Of a stretch of DNA of 64,000 nt, positions 1 through 11,886 are shown in pieces. The stretch is from Begonia masoniana (taxonomy: Eukaryota > Streptophyta > Magnoliopsida > Cucurbitales > Begoniaceae), in the NCBI GenBank assembly GCA_022432975.1, contig CM039508.1, positions 51,610,300-51,674,299 on the forward strand. Direction: 5' to 3'. The position numbers and the translations under genes are program-made. Below the pieces are notes generated by a model. It did not search any database. It was given only the letters and a program-made list of their open reading frames with translations, and had not been told where the DNA came from. The first letter of the stretch is position 1, and each line of letters begins with the position of its first letter.

Positions 1-1480
1 AAAAAAAAAAAATAAGACATAAATATTTTTATTTAATTTAGAATCATATTTATTTAAAACCATTCCTTCTCTTCTCTTCCATTGGCGGGGAGAGAGAGAG
101 AGAGAGAGAGAGAGCAAGGTCGATGGTGGAGAAAAATGGCTCCAATTGACGACTCTTCGCACAATTTTGGACTGAATCATAAGTTTCGATGAAAAGGAAC
201 TCTCCAATTTCATAATCAAATTCCAAGGAGATTAAAGTTATGAAATAAACGAGAGGTGCGAGCCGATCGAATGATTCTACAACCCTTACAGTTTTATGAC
301 TCTCTTAAATAAAGAAGAAGCCATGACTTTCACTTGATAATTGTGGGATTCTTAAACTCCACAAAAATTATCACCTCAAAACGTGTGGTAGATGAAGTAA
401 AAGTCACTTTGCATAACTCGCATGAATAAAAAATCAATTAAGTACAACATACACAAACGACCACAAAAGTCGGAGAAATGTAATGGATTTTGCAAGAGAC
501 CATATAATTTTTATTTCAAAGTTCAAAGCTACTGCTACAGCCCTCAATAGGGTTTAATACCCTTCTAAGGATACAAATTGTAAATGTTGTATGGGTTGGC
601 ATATTTTTTGGCAAACATATTTTTAGAAAATTTTTATATATTATTTTACCTATGTGTAATTTAAATCTAGGAAATTTTTTCTTCCATCCAGAAATTATCT
701 ATTAAATATTTAAATCGAGTGGTTGATTGGAGATCTTGAAGATTAGAAGTTGACGTAAGGAAAGTAGTTACTACTTGAAAATCAAGTAGCTTTAGCATTA
801 TGGCAAGATAAGTGATCCCAACAACCAAACAAGGAAGGTCCTAAAGTATTGAGATCCGATTTGAGTATATTGGCACACTTTCCTACATGTACACGGAGTG
901 CCACATCCCACAAACCGAATGGATAAAATCATTTCTTTATTTTGTGCGATTCTGATTTAAGTCTGTGAATTTGAAGATTAAGATTCTGTAAGCTGGATTA
1001 CAGCGCGATTTCAAGATCACAGTGTTTTTTAAAAACCAAAAAAAAAAAAAAAAGGATTTTTTTTTTTTTATTTCCTAAGTATTGAAAAATTGATTTGAAA
1101 TAGAATAATGTGTTTTGGAGGCCGATCTGAATATTGTGGTGCTGTTAAGCTAGATACGAGATCACAATGTTTTTAGGATTCGTTCTAAATTGAGATGCGT
1201 TTCAGATTTATGGCATGGGCTTTCCTTATGTGCCCCAATGCACAGATCCGATTTCATGGGATTCGGTTCTATTATTCTGTGCGATTTGTTTTCAAGACAA
1301 TAATTCGATTACATTATATTATGCATTCTTCGCTGCCAGCTGAATGTTTGCGAAATCCATTATTCTTGATAGCCGAATCTTTATTCATTCGGCGATTTTT
1401 CTTCACCCCAAGTTTATGTGGTTGTAATGTTATTATTCATTTCAATCGTTGATTGAATGTATTCACACTCTATGCGTGAC
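1..1480. other. Intergenic, no gene seen
   Basis: AT-rich sequence with short A and T runs (1036-1070) and no ORF that looks like a protein family. The 85-codon ORF starting at 1195 has no recognisable motif. A GA microsatellite sits at 90-114. Confidence 0.6.
90..114. repeat. (GA)n microsatellite
   Basis: About twelve AG dinucleotides in a row, directly readable. Confidence 0.95.
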
Positions 1481-2035
1481 CTGATCTGATTATCTTCATA
1501 GAGTGTTGGTTTGATACAACCGTAGACAACGATGAGTGCCATCGACGATGTCTCAGGTGCGATTCTGTTTCTTTCATGAAACTCAGTCTCGGGAGGAGGC
1601 TGCCTGAAACTCGGAGTTCGATCGTGGACAAGTGGATCTTGTCATCCACGGATTCCAGGAGGAGTCATCAACGACGATGGGAGCTTGTCATCTTTAGATT
1701 CCGGGAGGAGTCGCCATCACAAGGAGATCTTGTTGCATTCAGATTCCAGGAGGGACGATTACAAGTCGAGGGGAGCTCGCCAAAACAGATTCCCTGAGTA
1801 AGTTAGTGAGAGGCGACAACACCGATAAGAATGAGTTTTTATTGTATAAGTCTGATTGTCTTGTAACTTTAAGAACTTGTGAATGTTTTTTTAAATCTGA
1901 GCGTGGCCCCGCAGACGTAGACAATTGCCGAATGCGTACCAATCTCTGTCTCATATTTCTGCACTTATCATTGTCCATTATCACGGTAATTAATTGGTGT
2001 CCCACCGAGTGTTTCCACCTACACTAGGGCATCAA
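1481..2035 (+). repeat. Possible copia-type LTR remnant
   Basis: The stretch holds four imperfect repeats of about 50 bp centred on GATTCC(A/G)GGAGG (1616-1800). These are followed by a segment with TCTTGTAAC and a CGTAGAC/ATTGCCGAATGCGTACC stretch, which resembles the U5 part of some plant copia LTRs. No second LTR, primer site or target duplication is visible, so this is a weak call. It could equally be unrelated intergenic repeat DNA. Confidence 0.25.
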
Positions 2036-2911
2036 GTAACTAACCTTGATCTTTCACAAATCATAAAAGAAAACCTTTGATTCTAATAACAACTTTTTCT
2101 TATTTAAATGAAATGCTAATAAAACATTTGATTCTCGCATGCTTTATTCCCTCCATGCACGAATTTATTCTCCTTCCCACGTCATTGATCCGTGGCAAAT
2201 TCCTTCATTGAGTCTCCACTAATCCATGATGACGATGGCTCCATGATGACTTGGTCGTATCCCATTTTAGCATATCTTTTTGGATATTCTTTGTTATTTT
2301 ATCTCGGAAGTTTCTCTAGAACCTTAATATGACATTCCTCTTGATTCGTCCAATGGATTATCTTTAGGGCCCTTCTTTTGAGTGAATTTTGGACTTCAAG
2401 TTCCGATAATTGAGAAAAAGACTTCTTATGCCGGAATGAACTCTCTATTTCAATCCTACTTGACATAGCGAATGATGTTTAATTTTTATGATTCACCCAT
2501 TTCCGGAAGTGTTGAGATGTCAGTTACAATATTTATGAATGACACTTTTTAATTCTAAGTTGGATAGGTTGATGAATATGCCATATAGTCTTTGGAGGTC
2601 AGGTTGATGGCAGTTTTAGAATATACTTCATGAATCTCTTAATCTTGTGCTTGAATATCCACATTCTTTTTTGTATTACAATTCTCATAACACTATTTAA
2701 TTTTCTTTTTGTCAATAGATTTCAATTTGATTAACACATCGTAGAGAGAGTACAAAAACTCTATCTTCAAGGTACACTTCATACATTTTTCTTTAGTAGT
2801 TTCAATGTCTATCATCGCCGACGACAAACCGAACACATGGACTCCATAAATTGGTTTTAGCATTTCTATTAACTCTTCTTACGAGCTCATGAGTAGATAT
2901 GCCGGTTAATG
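2036..2911. other. Intergenic, no gene seen
   Basis: AT-rich sequence without a convincing ORF or repeat pair. It may include further decayed sequence of the FAR1-like fragment that follows, but none is readable. Confidence 0.5.
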
Positions 2912-3325
2912 AATGAAGAACAAATAACGAATATTTTTAGGGTTGATGCGAGAATGATTATTGATTATGGTCATTTTGGTGATGTTGTAAGTTTTGATAC
3001 GACTTATAACGTTAATCAAGCAAATCACCCACTTGCGATCTTTGTTGGATTCACTAACCGTAGAAGAAATTAACGAGACAATCGATTTTTTTTTTTTTTT
3101 TTTTTTTTTTTTTGTGATTAGCATTTTAGGATGTTATTTCAAATAAGCTTCCAAATATTTACTGATCAAGCAATGGCAAAAGCAATTTCAGCTATGATGC
3201 CTAATACATGTCATTCACGATTTATTGATAAATATGATAACGAAGATGAATTTTTAAGAGGTTGGATTCTCATGCTTGATGAATACAATGCATTGAAAAA
3301 TAGTTGGTTGAAAAGCATATATTAA
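2912..3325 (+). pseudogene. FAR1/FRS-like (MULE transposase-derived) fragment
   Basis: Two pieces in plus-strand frames read like the MULE transposase core of FAR1-related proteins. The first (2912-3073) contains VDARMIIDYGHFGDVVSFDT followed by TYNVNQANHPLAIFVGF and ends at a stop. The second (3131-3325) contains FTDQAMAKAI, MPNT and the DEYNALKNSWLKSIY block. A run of 28 T (3086-3113) replaces the normally intervening segment. The CIWH region expected after MPNT is also missing, because the sequence jumps to DKYDNEDEF. This is a small, internally deleted fragment of either a FAR1-related gene or an autonomous MULE, not a functional gene. The family assignment rests on motif recognition. Confidence 0.7.
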
Positions 3326-3402
3326 AAAGATGGTTTTATCACTGCAAATAAAACTATTTCAATTTCTTTTAATATAAATGAAATTTTATAGTATGATCTC
3401 AC

Positions 3403-3646
3403 TGTTAAAGATTGATTCAAATTGAGTACATGGTGTTGAATAAGTCAATCACATCTCTACTTAGTGGAATCACATCTCTATGTAGTGGAGATAATGGTGT
3501 TAGTTGGTCACGTAATGCAGTAGTGGAGATAGTGGGTAGTTTGTTTGTTTTATTTGTTTCAGTTTGTAAGCCTATATAAAGGCTCTGTTGAAGTTTTATT
3601 AATATATTCCATCACGTTCTTTTTCTCTTTATTCTCTTCCACAACA
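3403..3646 (+). repeat. 5' LTR of copia element (244 bp)
   Basis: Starts TGTTAAAG and ends ACAACA. Contains CCTATATAAAGG, a likely TATA box for the element transcript, near 3572-3583. Identical over its whole length to 7703-7946 by direct reading. Confidence 0.97.
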
Positions 3647-3650
3647 AAAG

Positions 3651-3662
3651 TGGTATCAGAGC
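3651..3662 (+). other. Primer binding site (tRNA-iMet)
   Basis: TGGTATCAGAGC lies four bases after the 5' LTR, the usual initiator-Met tRNA complement of plant copia elements. Confidence 0.95.
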
Positions 3663-3680
3663 GTTGCAAGTCCTGGTGAG

Positions 3681-6600
3681 ATGGCAGCCAATGGTAGTTC
3701 GATGAGTGTTTCTCAACCCCTTCTTCCCATTTTCAAAGGAGAGTGCTATGAGTTCTGGAGTATCAAAATGAAGACTTTGTACAGATCTCAAGATCTGTGG
3801 GATTTGGTAGAGAGTGGCTACGACAACAATGAGACAGATGAAGCTCGATTGAGGAAAACAGAAAGAAAGATTCAAAGGCGTTGTTCTTCCTCCAACAGGC
3901 AGTCCATGACACAATCTTCTCCAGAATTGCAATGGCAAACCACTTCCAAGGAGGCCTGGGAGACTTTGCAGAAAGAATTTCTAGGCTCATCAAAGGTGAT
4001 AGAAGTGAAACTTCAGACTCTCAGAAAAGAATTTGAGGCGTTGCTTATGAAGGGTAACGAAACATTGCAAGATTTTTTGTCTAGAGTAATTTCTATTGTT
4101 AGTCAAATGAGAACTTACGGAGAAAAAATCACTGATGCTATCATTGTTTCTAAAGTCCTACGAAGTCTAACTATCAAATATGAATCTATTGTCACTGCAA
4201 TTGAGGAAAGTAAGGATCTTTCTATTCTTTCATTTGATGAACTAATGGGTTCGTTGCAAGCTCATGAGGCAAGGCGTAGCAGGACAATTGAGAAAAATGA
4301 AGAAAAGGCTTTTCAAGTGTCTCAAGCAAAGGGTGAGACAGAGAAGCAGGAAGACTCTACAAGCAAAGGTAGAGGAGGCTTTCATGGTAGAGGACGAGGA
4401 CGAGGACGAGGAAGAGGACGAGGAAGAGGTCGTTTTGATGGACAAGAGAGACAATTTGCTGGACAACAACAAGATAGGCAAGTTGCTGGACAACAAAGTT
4501 GGAATAGAAGCTCTATTCAATGTTACAATTGTGGGAAATTTGGGCATATGAAGGCGAATTGTCGACAAGGATCACAAGCACAATATGTGGAAGAAACAAA
4601 GGAAGAATGTAAGTTGTTTCTCGCTCACTCCCAATCCAATGACATTCAAAATGATGTTTGGTTTTTGGATAGTGGTTGTTCAAATCACATGACTGGCAAT
4701 AGATCATTATTTAAAGAGCTTGATGAGTCACACAAAGTACAGGTTAGGCTTGGAGATGACAAGCAAATTCAAGTTGAGGGGAAAGGCATTGTTGCAACAA
4801 TGACTAGCCATGGTAAAGTAAAATTGCTGTACAATGTATTTTTTGTTCCTAATTTGGCTCATAGTTTGTTGAGTGTTGGGCAGTTGATGGTTAGTGGTTA
4901 TGAAATTCTATTTGATGATGGAGCATGTAAAATTAAAGAAAGAAGTCTGGAGAAACCATAGTCAATGTGCAGATGACTCAAAACAAGATGTTTCCACTTA
5001 GAATCTCAAAAGTGGAAAATCAAGCTCTTATTGCGAGGGAGATGAACGAATCCGAGAAGTGGCATTTGAGATATGGACATCTTAATGTCAAAGGTTTGCA
5101 GCTTTTAAGTAAAAAGGTATGGTCTATGGGATACCTCAAATTAGTTCTCTTGACTTATGTGAAGTGTGTATTATGGAAAGCAGACACGAAAGCCTTTCCC
5201 AAGTGGGCAGTCATGGAGAGCGTCTGAATGTCTCGAGTTAATTCATGCCGATTTATGTGGACCTATGAGCACTATATCACTTGGTGGGAGTAAGTATTTT
5301 TTGCTATTTACTGATGATCATAGCCGTATGAGTTGGATGTATTTTTAACAGAAAAGTCAGAGGCTTTTGAAAGTTTCAGAAAATTTAAGGCTCTGGTAGA
5401 GAAGCAAAAAGGAATTTCTATAAAGACTCTTCGCACAGATAGAGGTGGTGAGTTTTTATCTAAAGAATTTAATTCTTTTTGTGAAGAGCATGGAATTTTC
5501 AGGGAGTTGACAACACCATACACACCGGAGCAAAATGGTGTAGCCGAACGGAAGAATCGAACGGTCATGGAGATGGCTAGAAGCTTGCTGAAGGCTAGAG
5601 GACTTCCAAATCAGTTTTGGGCTGAAGCAGTTGCAACATCTGTTTACTTACTGAATATTTCTCCTACAAGGGCTGTCTTGAATCAAACACCGTACGAGGC
5701 TTGGCGAGGTAGAAGACCATCAGTAAGTCACTTGAGAATTTTTGGTTGTATTGCTTATGCTTTGAAAAATTCTCAAGTTCGTCAAAAGCTTGAGGATAAA
5801 TCTGAAAAGTGCATTTTTGTTGGTTATTCATCTCAATCAAAAGCATATAAGCTATATAATCCTCTTAGTGGCAAAGTCATTATCAGAAGAGATGTAGTAT
5901 TTGATGAAGGAGCAAGTTGGAACGAGAATGAAAAAAATGAAGAAGCTCAAGTGCAGATCCCTACAGAAAGTGAGACTCCAACTATGAAGCTGCTCCTCCA
6001 GTTCAAGAGAATGCACTCGCTCCTTTCGGATCACAGATTTCCTCATCGTCAACCTCAAGAAGCAGCAGCTCATCGTCTTACAAGAATCTTCTGATGAATC
6101 ACCTCCTAAGAAGTTTAGATCTTTGAGAGAGATTTATGAATCTTGTCAATTTGCTTTATATGTTTCAGATCCTACAACGTTTGAAGAAGCAGCAACAAAA
6201 AGGAATGGCAGAATGCAATGGAAGAAGAATTAATGGCGATCAAGAAAAATGAAACTTGGGAGCTAACCGATCTACCTGAAGGAAAGAATGAAATCGGACT
6301 CAAATGGATTTTCAAAACAAATATCAAGCTGATGGCACCATTCAAAAACACAAGGCGCGGCTCGTAGTCAAAGGCTATTCGCAACAACAAGGTATTGATT
6401 ACGATGAAACGTTTTCTCCAGTCGCTCGAATGGAAACTGTGAGAACCATTTTAGCTTTGGCTGCACAACTACAATGGCCAGTTACCAATTCGATGTCAAA
6501 TCTGCTTTTTTAAACGGTGATTTGCAAGAAGAGGTTTACGTCTCTCAACCGGAAGGATTCATTGTCAAAGGCAAAGAGGCGAAAGTGTATAAATTAAAAA

Positions 6601-7715
6601 AGGCACTTTATGGGCTAAAGCAAGCACCACGAGCGTGGTACAGCAAAATTAATGGCTACTTCCAGCAAAATGGATTTTCCAGAAGTGAAAATGAGCCCAC
6701 TCTTTATGTAAAGATGGAAGGTAACGTTGACTTAATTATTGTGTGTCTCTACGTTGATGATATTATTACATGAGCTCCTCTGACTCTCTTTTGGCTGATT
6801 TAAGTCTAATATGATGAAGAGATTTGAGATGTCAGACATGGGTTTGTTGCATTATTTCCTTGGTCTTGAAGTGAAGCAAACAATTGATGGGATTTTTGTC
6901 TCGCAAAGGAAATATGCAACGGATTTACTCAAAAAATTCAATCTGTTCAAATGCAAACCAGACACTACACCCATGAATATAAATGAGAAGCTACAACTTG
7001 AAGATGGCACAGAGAAGGCAAATGCAAAAATTTCAGAAGCTTGGTTGGAGGTTTGATTTACTTAACATATACCAGACCAGATATTGCTTTTTCTGGTGGT
7101 GTAGTTTCCAGGTTCATGCAAAATCCAACAAAGCATCATTTTGGATCAGCAAAAAGAATCTTGCGGTACATTGCTGGAACGAAGGATTATGGGATTTGGT
7201 ATTGTCAAGTTTCCAACTTTATTCTCTCGGGGTTTACTGACAGCGATTGGGCTGGTTCAATAGATGATCGGAAGAGCACATCTGCAAATGTTTTCAGCCT
7301 TGGGTCTGGAGCAATCACATGGAGTTCAAAGAAGCAAGATACAACAGCACTATCTTCTTCGGAAGCAGAGTACGCCGCAGCAACTTCAGCAGCTTGTCAA
7401 GCAATTTGGATTAGACGAATTCTCGCAGATCTTCATCAAAAGCAAAATGGTGCAACCAACATTTTTTGTGATAACAAGTCAGCGATAGCAATGACCAAAA
7501 ATCCAGCTTTCCATGCGAGGACAAAGCACATCGATATTCGCATGCATTTCATTCGAGACTTGGTTGCAAATGGTGACATTATATTGGAACATTGCAGCAC
7601 TCATAAGCAGGTGGCAGATATTTTGACAAAATCACTTCCAAGAGACAAATTCATCTACTTCAGATCACGTCTTGGAGTTACTAATTTTGAATCAAGAGGG
7701 AGTGTTAAAGATTGA
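3681..7715 (+). pseudogene. Copia gag-pol polyprotein with frameshifts
   Basis: The first frame (3681-4961) encodes gag: an N-terminal FKGECYEFWSIKMKT-type start, a UBN2-like region, a GRG-rich stretch around residues 235-255 encoded by a GGACGA microsatellite, the zinc knuckle CYNCGKFGHMKANC near residues 281-294, and the protease DSG at about 330-332. Later frames carry the GAG-pre-integrase block (WHLRYGHLN), the integrase core (ADLCGP; TDDHSR; TDRGGEF; YTPEQNGVAERKNR), reverse transcriptase ([29 protein letters not shown]) and RNase H (DSDWAG; KHIDIRMHFIRD). Changes of frame are needed near 4945, 5165, 5345, 5985, 6200-6300, 6480, 6770 and 7050. Either the copy is defective and was mobilised in trans, or some of these indels are sequencing errors. 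Confidence 0.93.
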
Positions 7716-7946
7716 TTCAAATTGAGTACATGGTGTTGAATAAGTCAATCACATCTCTACTTAGTGGAATCACATCTCTATGTAGTGGAGATAATGGTGT
7801 TAGTTGGTCACGTAATGCAGTAGTGGAGATAGTGGGTAGTTTGTTTGTTTTATTTGTTTCAGTTTGTAAGCCTATATAAAGGCTCTGTTGAAGTTTTATT
7901 AATATATTCCATCACGTTCTTTTTCTCTTTATTCTCTTCCACAACA
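7703..7946 (+). repeat. 3' LTR of copia element (244 bp)
   Basis: Identical to 3403-3646. It is preceded by the purine tract AAGAGGGAG and followed by the CTCAC target duplication. Confidence 0.97.
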
Positions 7947-8136
7947 CTCACAATATCTAAACTTTACGAGCAAACTTCATTTTCATCAAAGGGACAGAGG
8001 ATACGCAACGTATGCAGATAAAGTTGACAACACAAGAAGAAATGAAAATGGTAAGAAATAGTTCTGCATGAAAAGCTTCAACGGCTGAGAACCGCCATTA
8101 AAGGGATTCAAGCTTTTCTCTTCCAACGGAACTCTC

Positions 8137-10413
8137 TCAAGCGAAAATGACAACTAATGGCGTTCGAACTGAATATTTATCAGATACCCAGTTTATAAAT
8201 CCCTGACCGAACGGCGCGGTTACGTTCCCTGCTCGACTGAAAGTGATTTTATAAGTCGCCGTCTGTTTAACCGACACGAATGAAAGCTCGGGGGGCTCGA
8301 CTGCAATCTCCACTCCGGGAGGCGAAGAGATCTCTAAGCTGTAATCCGATTTCGCTGACCCTACGTTCGTCACTATCCTCGTGAACGACTGAGATTCCGA
8401 TCCCAGGATGACGGAAAACGACGGATAGTTCAGCTGCGCTTCAGGTACGCTCCCAACCTCAGAGCAACTCACGTTTTTCTGAACAATCGATTCGATTTCA
8501 CTGTCTGTATAATTCAATCCGCATAGATACGGAATGTAATCGTCCGGTGCAATGTCGTAAATCAGCCCCGGATCGTCGGCTTTTGACGGATTAACATGGC
8601 CGGATCCTGTGGCGAATACGTCGGCAGCAAGGAGTTTTTCGTCGAAAATGGGATATCCTTGGTGATTCAGGGAGTCGGAGGAGGTCATAATCGCCGATTT
8701 AATGGCGGCGGGAGACCAATCGGGGTGAGAAGCTTTGAGCAACGCTGCGATCCCGCTGAGATGAGGGCAAGACATTGAAGTTCCAGAGATTATGTTGAAC
8801 GTAGAATCTGTGTTTGAGTTGTTGTCCAAAGGAAATGGCCATGCCGCTAAAATGCTCACACCTGGTCCGATAATGTCCGGTTTCAGAATTCCGGGGCTCT
8901 GGATATTGGGACCTCGCGAAGAAAAGGAAGTGACGGAAGGAGCAAATACGTCTCCAATTACAGTCCCTTTGAACAAAATCGTCGCCATTGGAGAGGAAGT
9001 CGAGTTTATATAAGCTTTGATCTTCGAGCCAGCTGAGAAGCTGACATGAGTGGCAGGAAGAACATGAACATCAGCCAAGGTGCTGAACCCGTCCTGTTCT
9101 AGATTAGTCAGAATCATGGCGGCTCCGCCTGCGTCTTTCACTTCCTGCCCCTTGTCAATGCGCGCCACTCCGCCTCCTCTGTCGCATATCACGACCTTTC
9201 CCTTTACGTCGAGGTCTTTTAGTGACCCAGCGGAGCAAAATGCCGACGTTTGGTTTCCGTCGGCACCGGCATAGACCAGAGGTAAGAGGGTGGACCCGAA
9301 ATTCTTCGGTTGAAAGATAGATTCTCCGTTGTATTCGTTTCCATTTCCTAGCTTGGCAGTCGCTCTTATGCTTCTATCCACTGTGCTCGCGCCGACTGTT
9401 AGAATCCACGGAGATTCGTTGGACAATGTACTGTAAGATGGGCCTTCGTTTCCCGCCGAGCAACTCACGAAAATTCCCTTCTTAATAGCCGCGAAAGCAC
9501 CGACTGCAATCGAGTCGACGAAGAACGGAAATGACCCTCCTCCGAGAGAGAGGGAAAGCACATCAACTCCGTCCTCTATGGCTGCGTCCATTGCGGCCAA
9601 TATATCACTCTCGGAACACCCGTCTTCCGAGCACACCTTGTACATGGCCAAGTGTGCAAGAGGAGCCATACCGATGGCCGTGCCTTTGGCATTTCCAAGT
9701 ACCGCCGCTCCTTTAACGACATTTCCGGCGGCGGTGCTTGAAGTGTGTGTCCCATGGCCTTCTTCATCGAAAGGTTGGCCGCCTTCTCCTTTGACGAAGC
9801 TTCTAGCTCCGATAAGCTTATTGTTACAAACTGCTCCACTAAAATCACATTGGCCTTTCCATTTCGCCGGAGGAGGAAGCATATTATCGTCGGAAAACGA
9901 GGGATGGTTGGGGAATATTCCGGTATCCAAAAGCCCGATGATCACGCCCTTTCCAAGATTCGACGTTCCCCAAAGTCCATTACCCGGGCTTAACCCCAAG
10001 AAGCTGGGAGTATAAGTTGTATGTAAAGAAAGTTTTTTCTCTTCCCTCGCGGAAACAAACCCGTCTTTCGCTGCCATAGCCTTAGCTTCATCTGCAGTCA
10101 ATTTTGCGGCAAATCCAGAAAATACATTCTTGTAGGAGTAGACCAACCGAGGCCTGCTATTCGAGGTAGCAGCCATGGAAGGTAAAAACGACTTGTACCA
10201 AGCATCTACATCATCTGAACTAGCAAAAACACTCCCAGAAGGTTTCTTCACGTGAACAACGTAAGTTTTTTGGAAACTTTCTGTCTGAATATTTTCGAGG
10301 CTGACTTCTTTCACTTCCCTCGCCATTACAGGCGAGAAGAAGAGCAGAGACATCAGGCCAAGAAGAAACACATGCATCATTTTTTGCAAAATTGCAAAAT
10401 TTGCGGCCTCCAT
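8137..10413 (-). CDS. Subtilisin-like serine protease (plant subtilase, SBT type)
   Basis: Secreted plant subtilase encoded by one uninterrupted ORF of 758 residues from the chosen start. Visible in order: a signal peptide ([15 protein letters not shown], cut near SPVMA), an I9 inhibitor prodomain (about 50-131, with [15 protein letters not shown]), and a likely mature start at the conserved [10 protein letters not shown] near 132. The catalytic Asp163 is in GLLDTG, His220 in GHGTHTSS, the oxyanion Asn322 in SAGNEGP and Ser546 in [11 protein letters not shown] insert lies at about 372-477 and an Fn3-like C-terminal domain at about 657-756. All key residues are present, and length is normal for the family. 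The ORF extends to an ATG at 10497, but the ATG at 10413 (ACAATGG context) is preferred because a TATA-like box lies inside the extension. Another possible start is 10380. It probably processes apoplastic proteins or peptides; the substrate cannot be read from sequence. Confidence 0.95.
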   Translation of the reverse strand: MEAANFAILQKMMHVFLLGLMSLLFFSPVMAREVKEVSLENIQTESFQKTYVVHVKKPSGSVFASSDDVDAWYKSFLPSMAATSNSRPRLVYSYKNVFSGFAAKLTADEAKAMAAKDGFVSAREEKKLSLHTTYTPSFLGLSPGNGLWGTSNLGKGVIIGLLDTGIFPNHPSFSDDNMLPPPAKWKGQCDFSGAVCNNKLIGARSFVKGEGGQPFDEEGHGTHTSSTAAGNVVKGAAVLGNAKGTAIGMAPLAHLAMYKVCSEDGCSESDILAAMDAAIEDGVDVLSLSLGGGSFPFFVDSIAVGAFAAIKKGIFVSCSAGNEGPSYSTLSNESPWILTVGASTVDRSIRATAKLGNGNEYNGESIFQPKNFGSTLLPLVYAGADGNQTSAFCSAGSLKDLDVKGKVVICDRGGGVARIDKGQEVKDAGGAAMILTNLEQDGFSTLADVHVLPATHVSFSAGSKIKAYINSTSSPMATILFKGTVIGDVFAPSVTSFSSRGPNIQSPGILKPDIIGPGVSILAAWPFPLDNNSNTDSTFNIISGTSMSCPHLSGIAALLKASHPDWSPAAIKSAIMTSSDSLNHQGYPIFDEKLLAADVFATGSGHVNPSKADDPGLIYDIAPDDYIPYLCGLNYTDSEIESIVQKNVSCSEVGSVPEAQLNYPSFSVILGSESQSFTRIVTNVGSAKSDYSLEISSPPGVEIAVEPPELSFVSVKQTATYKITFSRAGNVTAPFGQGFINWVSDKYSVRTPLVVIFA

Positions 10414-10459
10414 TGTCGGAGAATACTTTTTGAGCATACAAGAAATCCTCATGAAGGCG

Positions 10460-10467
10460 TATATAAG
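10460..10467 (-). promoter_or_regulatory. Candidate TATA box of the subtilase gene
   Basis: The minus strand reads CCTTATATACG, 47 bp upstream of the ATG at 10413. That is compatible with transcription starting near 10430 and so with exclusion of the upstream in-frame ATG at 10497. Confidence 0.45.
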
Positions 10468-10499
10468 GAGGGAGAAGAATGTTGGAGATGTTAACAATG

Positions 10500-11229
10500 G
10501 CCGGCATTTCTGTTAGATCGAAGTTGTAGTGAAGAACGGCTTGTCTGGACTTGTTTAACAGATGAGAAAATGTTGTCCTAAGTCTAGATGGCGTTGCATA
10601 GTTTATATCTTCGTTACAATGAATCATTGAACAAACTTACAAGGGACGCATTGCTTAAAATGTTATTATTAGTTGTATAATATTTTGACATCTAATAGTG
10701 TGACAAGAAAAAGCTTTAACTGTTAACTTCAAAGAGTGTCTTGATAACGCCTCAAACTTTGGCTGTTAAATGTCGATCTTGGAAGTAACATGATAATAAA
10801 CATGCCAATGATATTTAAACCCTTAACTTAAGAATACAGGACAACTTATGCTCTAAACTTTTGTTGATCAATCGATCTTCTTAACTTTTAAACTCGACTG
10901 AAACATAATAGTCACACAAAGTCCGCTAAGCATCATGTGCTCGGATTTTGATGATACAGTCGACCTAAAAATGCCATTTGTCACTCTCATAACTTGCCAA
11001 TTGAGTTTTATCATGATGTGCAGTGCATATGATATTTTTATTGTATTTTGTGATGACAAGGTTTGATTTCTTCAAAGTTGAAAGTGTAGGAAGTCAACTG
11101 TACAAAAATAAAGTTGGGTTAAAATAAATTTGTCCTCCAAAGTATGAGTTTAATTTGAAACACTGCATAAATTAAAAATTCTAACAACTAAAACTTTAAA
11201 CTATAAAAAATATAAAAGATCAAACTCTG
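10500..11229. other. Upstream/intergenic region, nothing recognised
   Basis: AT-rich DNA upstream of the subtilase. No repeat pair or protein motif was found. Confidence 0.5.
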
Positions 11230-11790
11230 GTGGGCCGATCACCCCTTGTTTTCAATTTTTTCCTAGCACGGGGGACAGATCACCCTCGTTCTGAATTAAC
11301 GCTGCGAACGGGGTGCCGATCACCTTCCGTTCTGTCCAATGTTTACGTGACACTGGATGTATTGGGTCGGGGGTCGATGTGGGGGGCAGGAACCCCGTTC
11401 GACATGCACCGCACGTGGTTGGAGAATGGGGGGTCCCCACCAACCGTTTCTGCCTCCCTATTCGTCGTTCTCAAGCACAATGTTTAAGAACATGGAGTGA
11501 TTTCAGGCTGGTGACCCCCCATGTTCTCCCACCAAAATATTAGGGGGAGAGAACGGGGGTCACCGCCCCTAAACCACCCCCCGTTCTTAAACATAGTTCT
11601 TGAGAACGGGGGGTTGTTTCAGGATGGTGATCCCCGTTTGCACCCCCTAATATTTTGGAGGAGAACGGAGGGCCACCGCCCCAAAACCATCCCCTATTCT
11701 CAAAATGAGGGGCGGTAACCCCCCGTTCGTAAAATTAGGGTTAAGAATGGGGGGTGAACGGGGGGCAGATCCCCGACAGTATATAAAAAA
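11230..11790. repeat. G/C-block tandem and foldback repeat
   Basis: An abrupt change from AT-rich DNA to blocks of GGGGGG and CCCCCC joined to GAAC/GTTC. GATCACC recurs at 11237, 11278 and 11318 (about 40-bp spacing), each followed by a GTTCT-type block. CCACCAAAATATTAGGGGG (about 11529-11547) is answered in inverse orientation by CCCCCTAATATTTTGGAGG (about 11643-11661). The flanking arms also pair in part, giving a long imperfect hairpin. TATATAAA follows near 11780. It probably belongs to the same old element as the ORF remnant at 16132-17337. Confidence 0.7.
11780..11788 (+). promoter_or_regulatory. TATA-like box downstream of the G/C-block repeat
   Basis: GTATATAAAAAAT lies at the end of the G/C-block repeat and before a pyrimidine-rich leader. 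It could be the promoter of the old element interrupted by the gypsy insertion. This is inference from position only. Confidence 0.35.
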
Positions 11791-11886
11791 TCGCCCCCTC
11801 TTCCACCCTCTATTGCTGAAAAATTCGATTTGTTTTCAGCCTAAACTGCAATTCCAACATAAAATTCGACCATTTCACACTCTTAC

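Larger units (their letters stand above)
3403..7946 (+). mobile_element. Ty1/copia LTR retrotransposon, full structure, recent
   Basis: Complete element structure: a 244-bp 5' LTR (TGTTAAAG...CCACAACA), a primer binding site matching initiator tRNA-Met four bases later, gag-pol in the order gag, protease, integrase, reverse transcriptase, RNase H (the copia order), a purine tract just before the 3' LTR, and an identical 3' LTR. The 5-bp target duplication CTCAC is at 3398-3402 and 7947-7951. Identical LTRs imply very recent insertion. The coding region is nevertheless broken by several frameshifts, so the copy is not autonomous as read. It lies between the FAR1-like fragment and the 3' end of the subtilase gene. 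Confidence 0.97.

Noticed and set aside
9531..10015. Plus-strand ORFs opposite the subtilase
   Set aside because: Shadows of the conserved minus-strand gene with no motifs of their own.
10414..10497. 28-codon N-terminal extension of the subtilase ORF
   Set aside because: A TATA-like box lies within it and the ATG at 10413 has the stronger context and is followed by the signal peptide.
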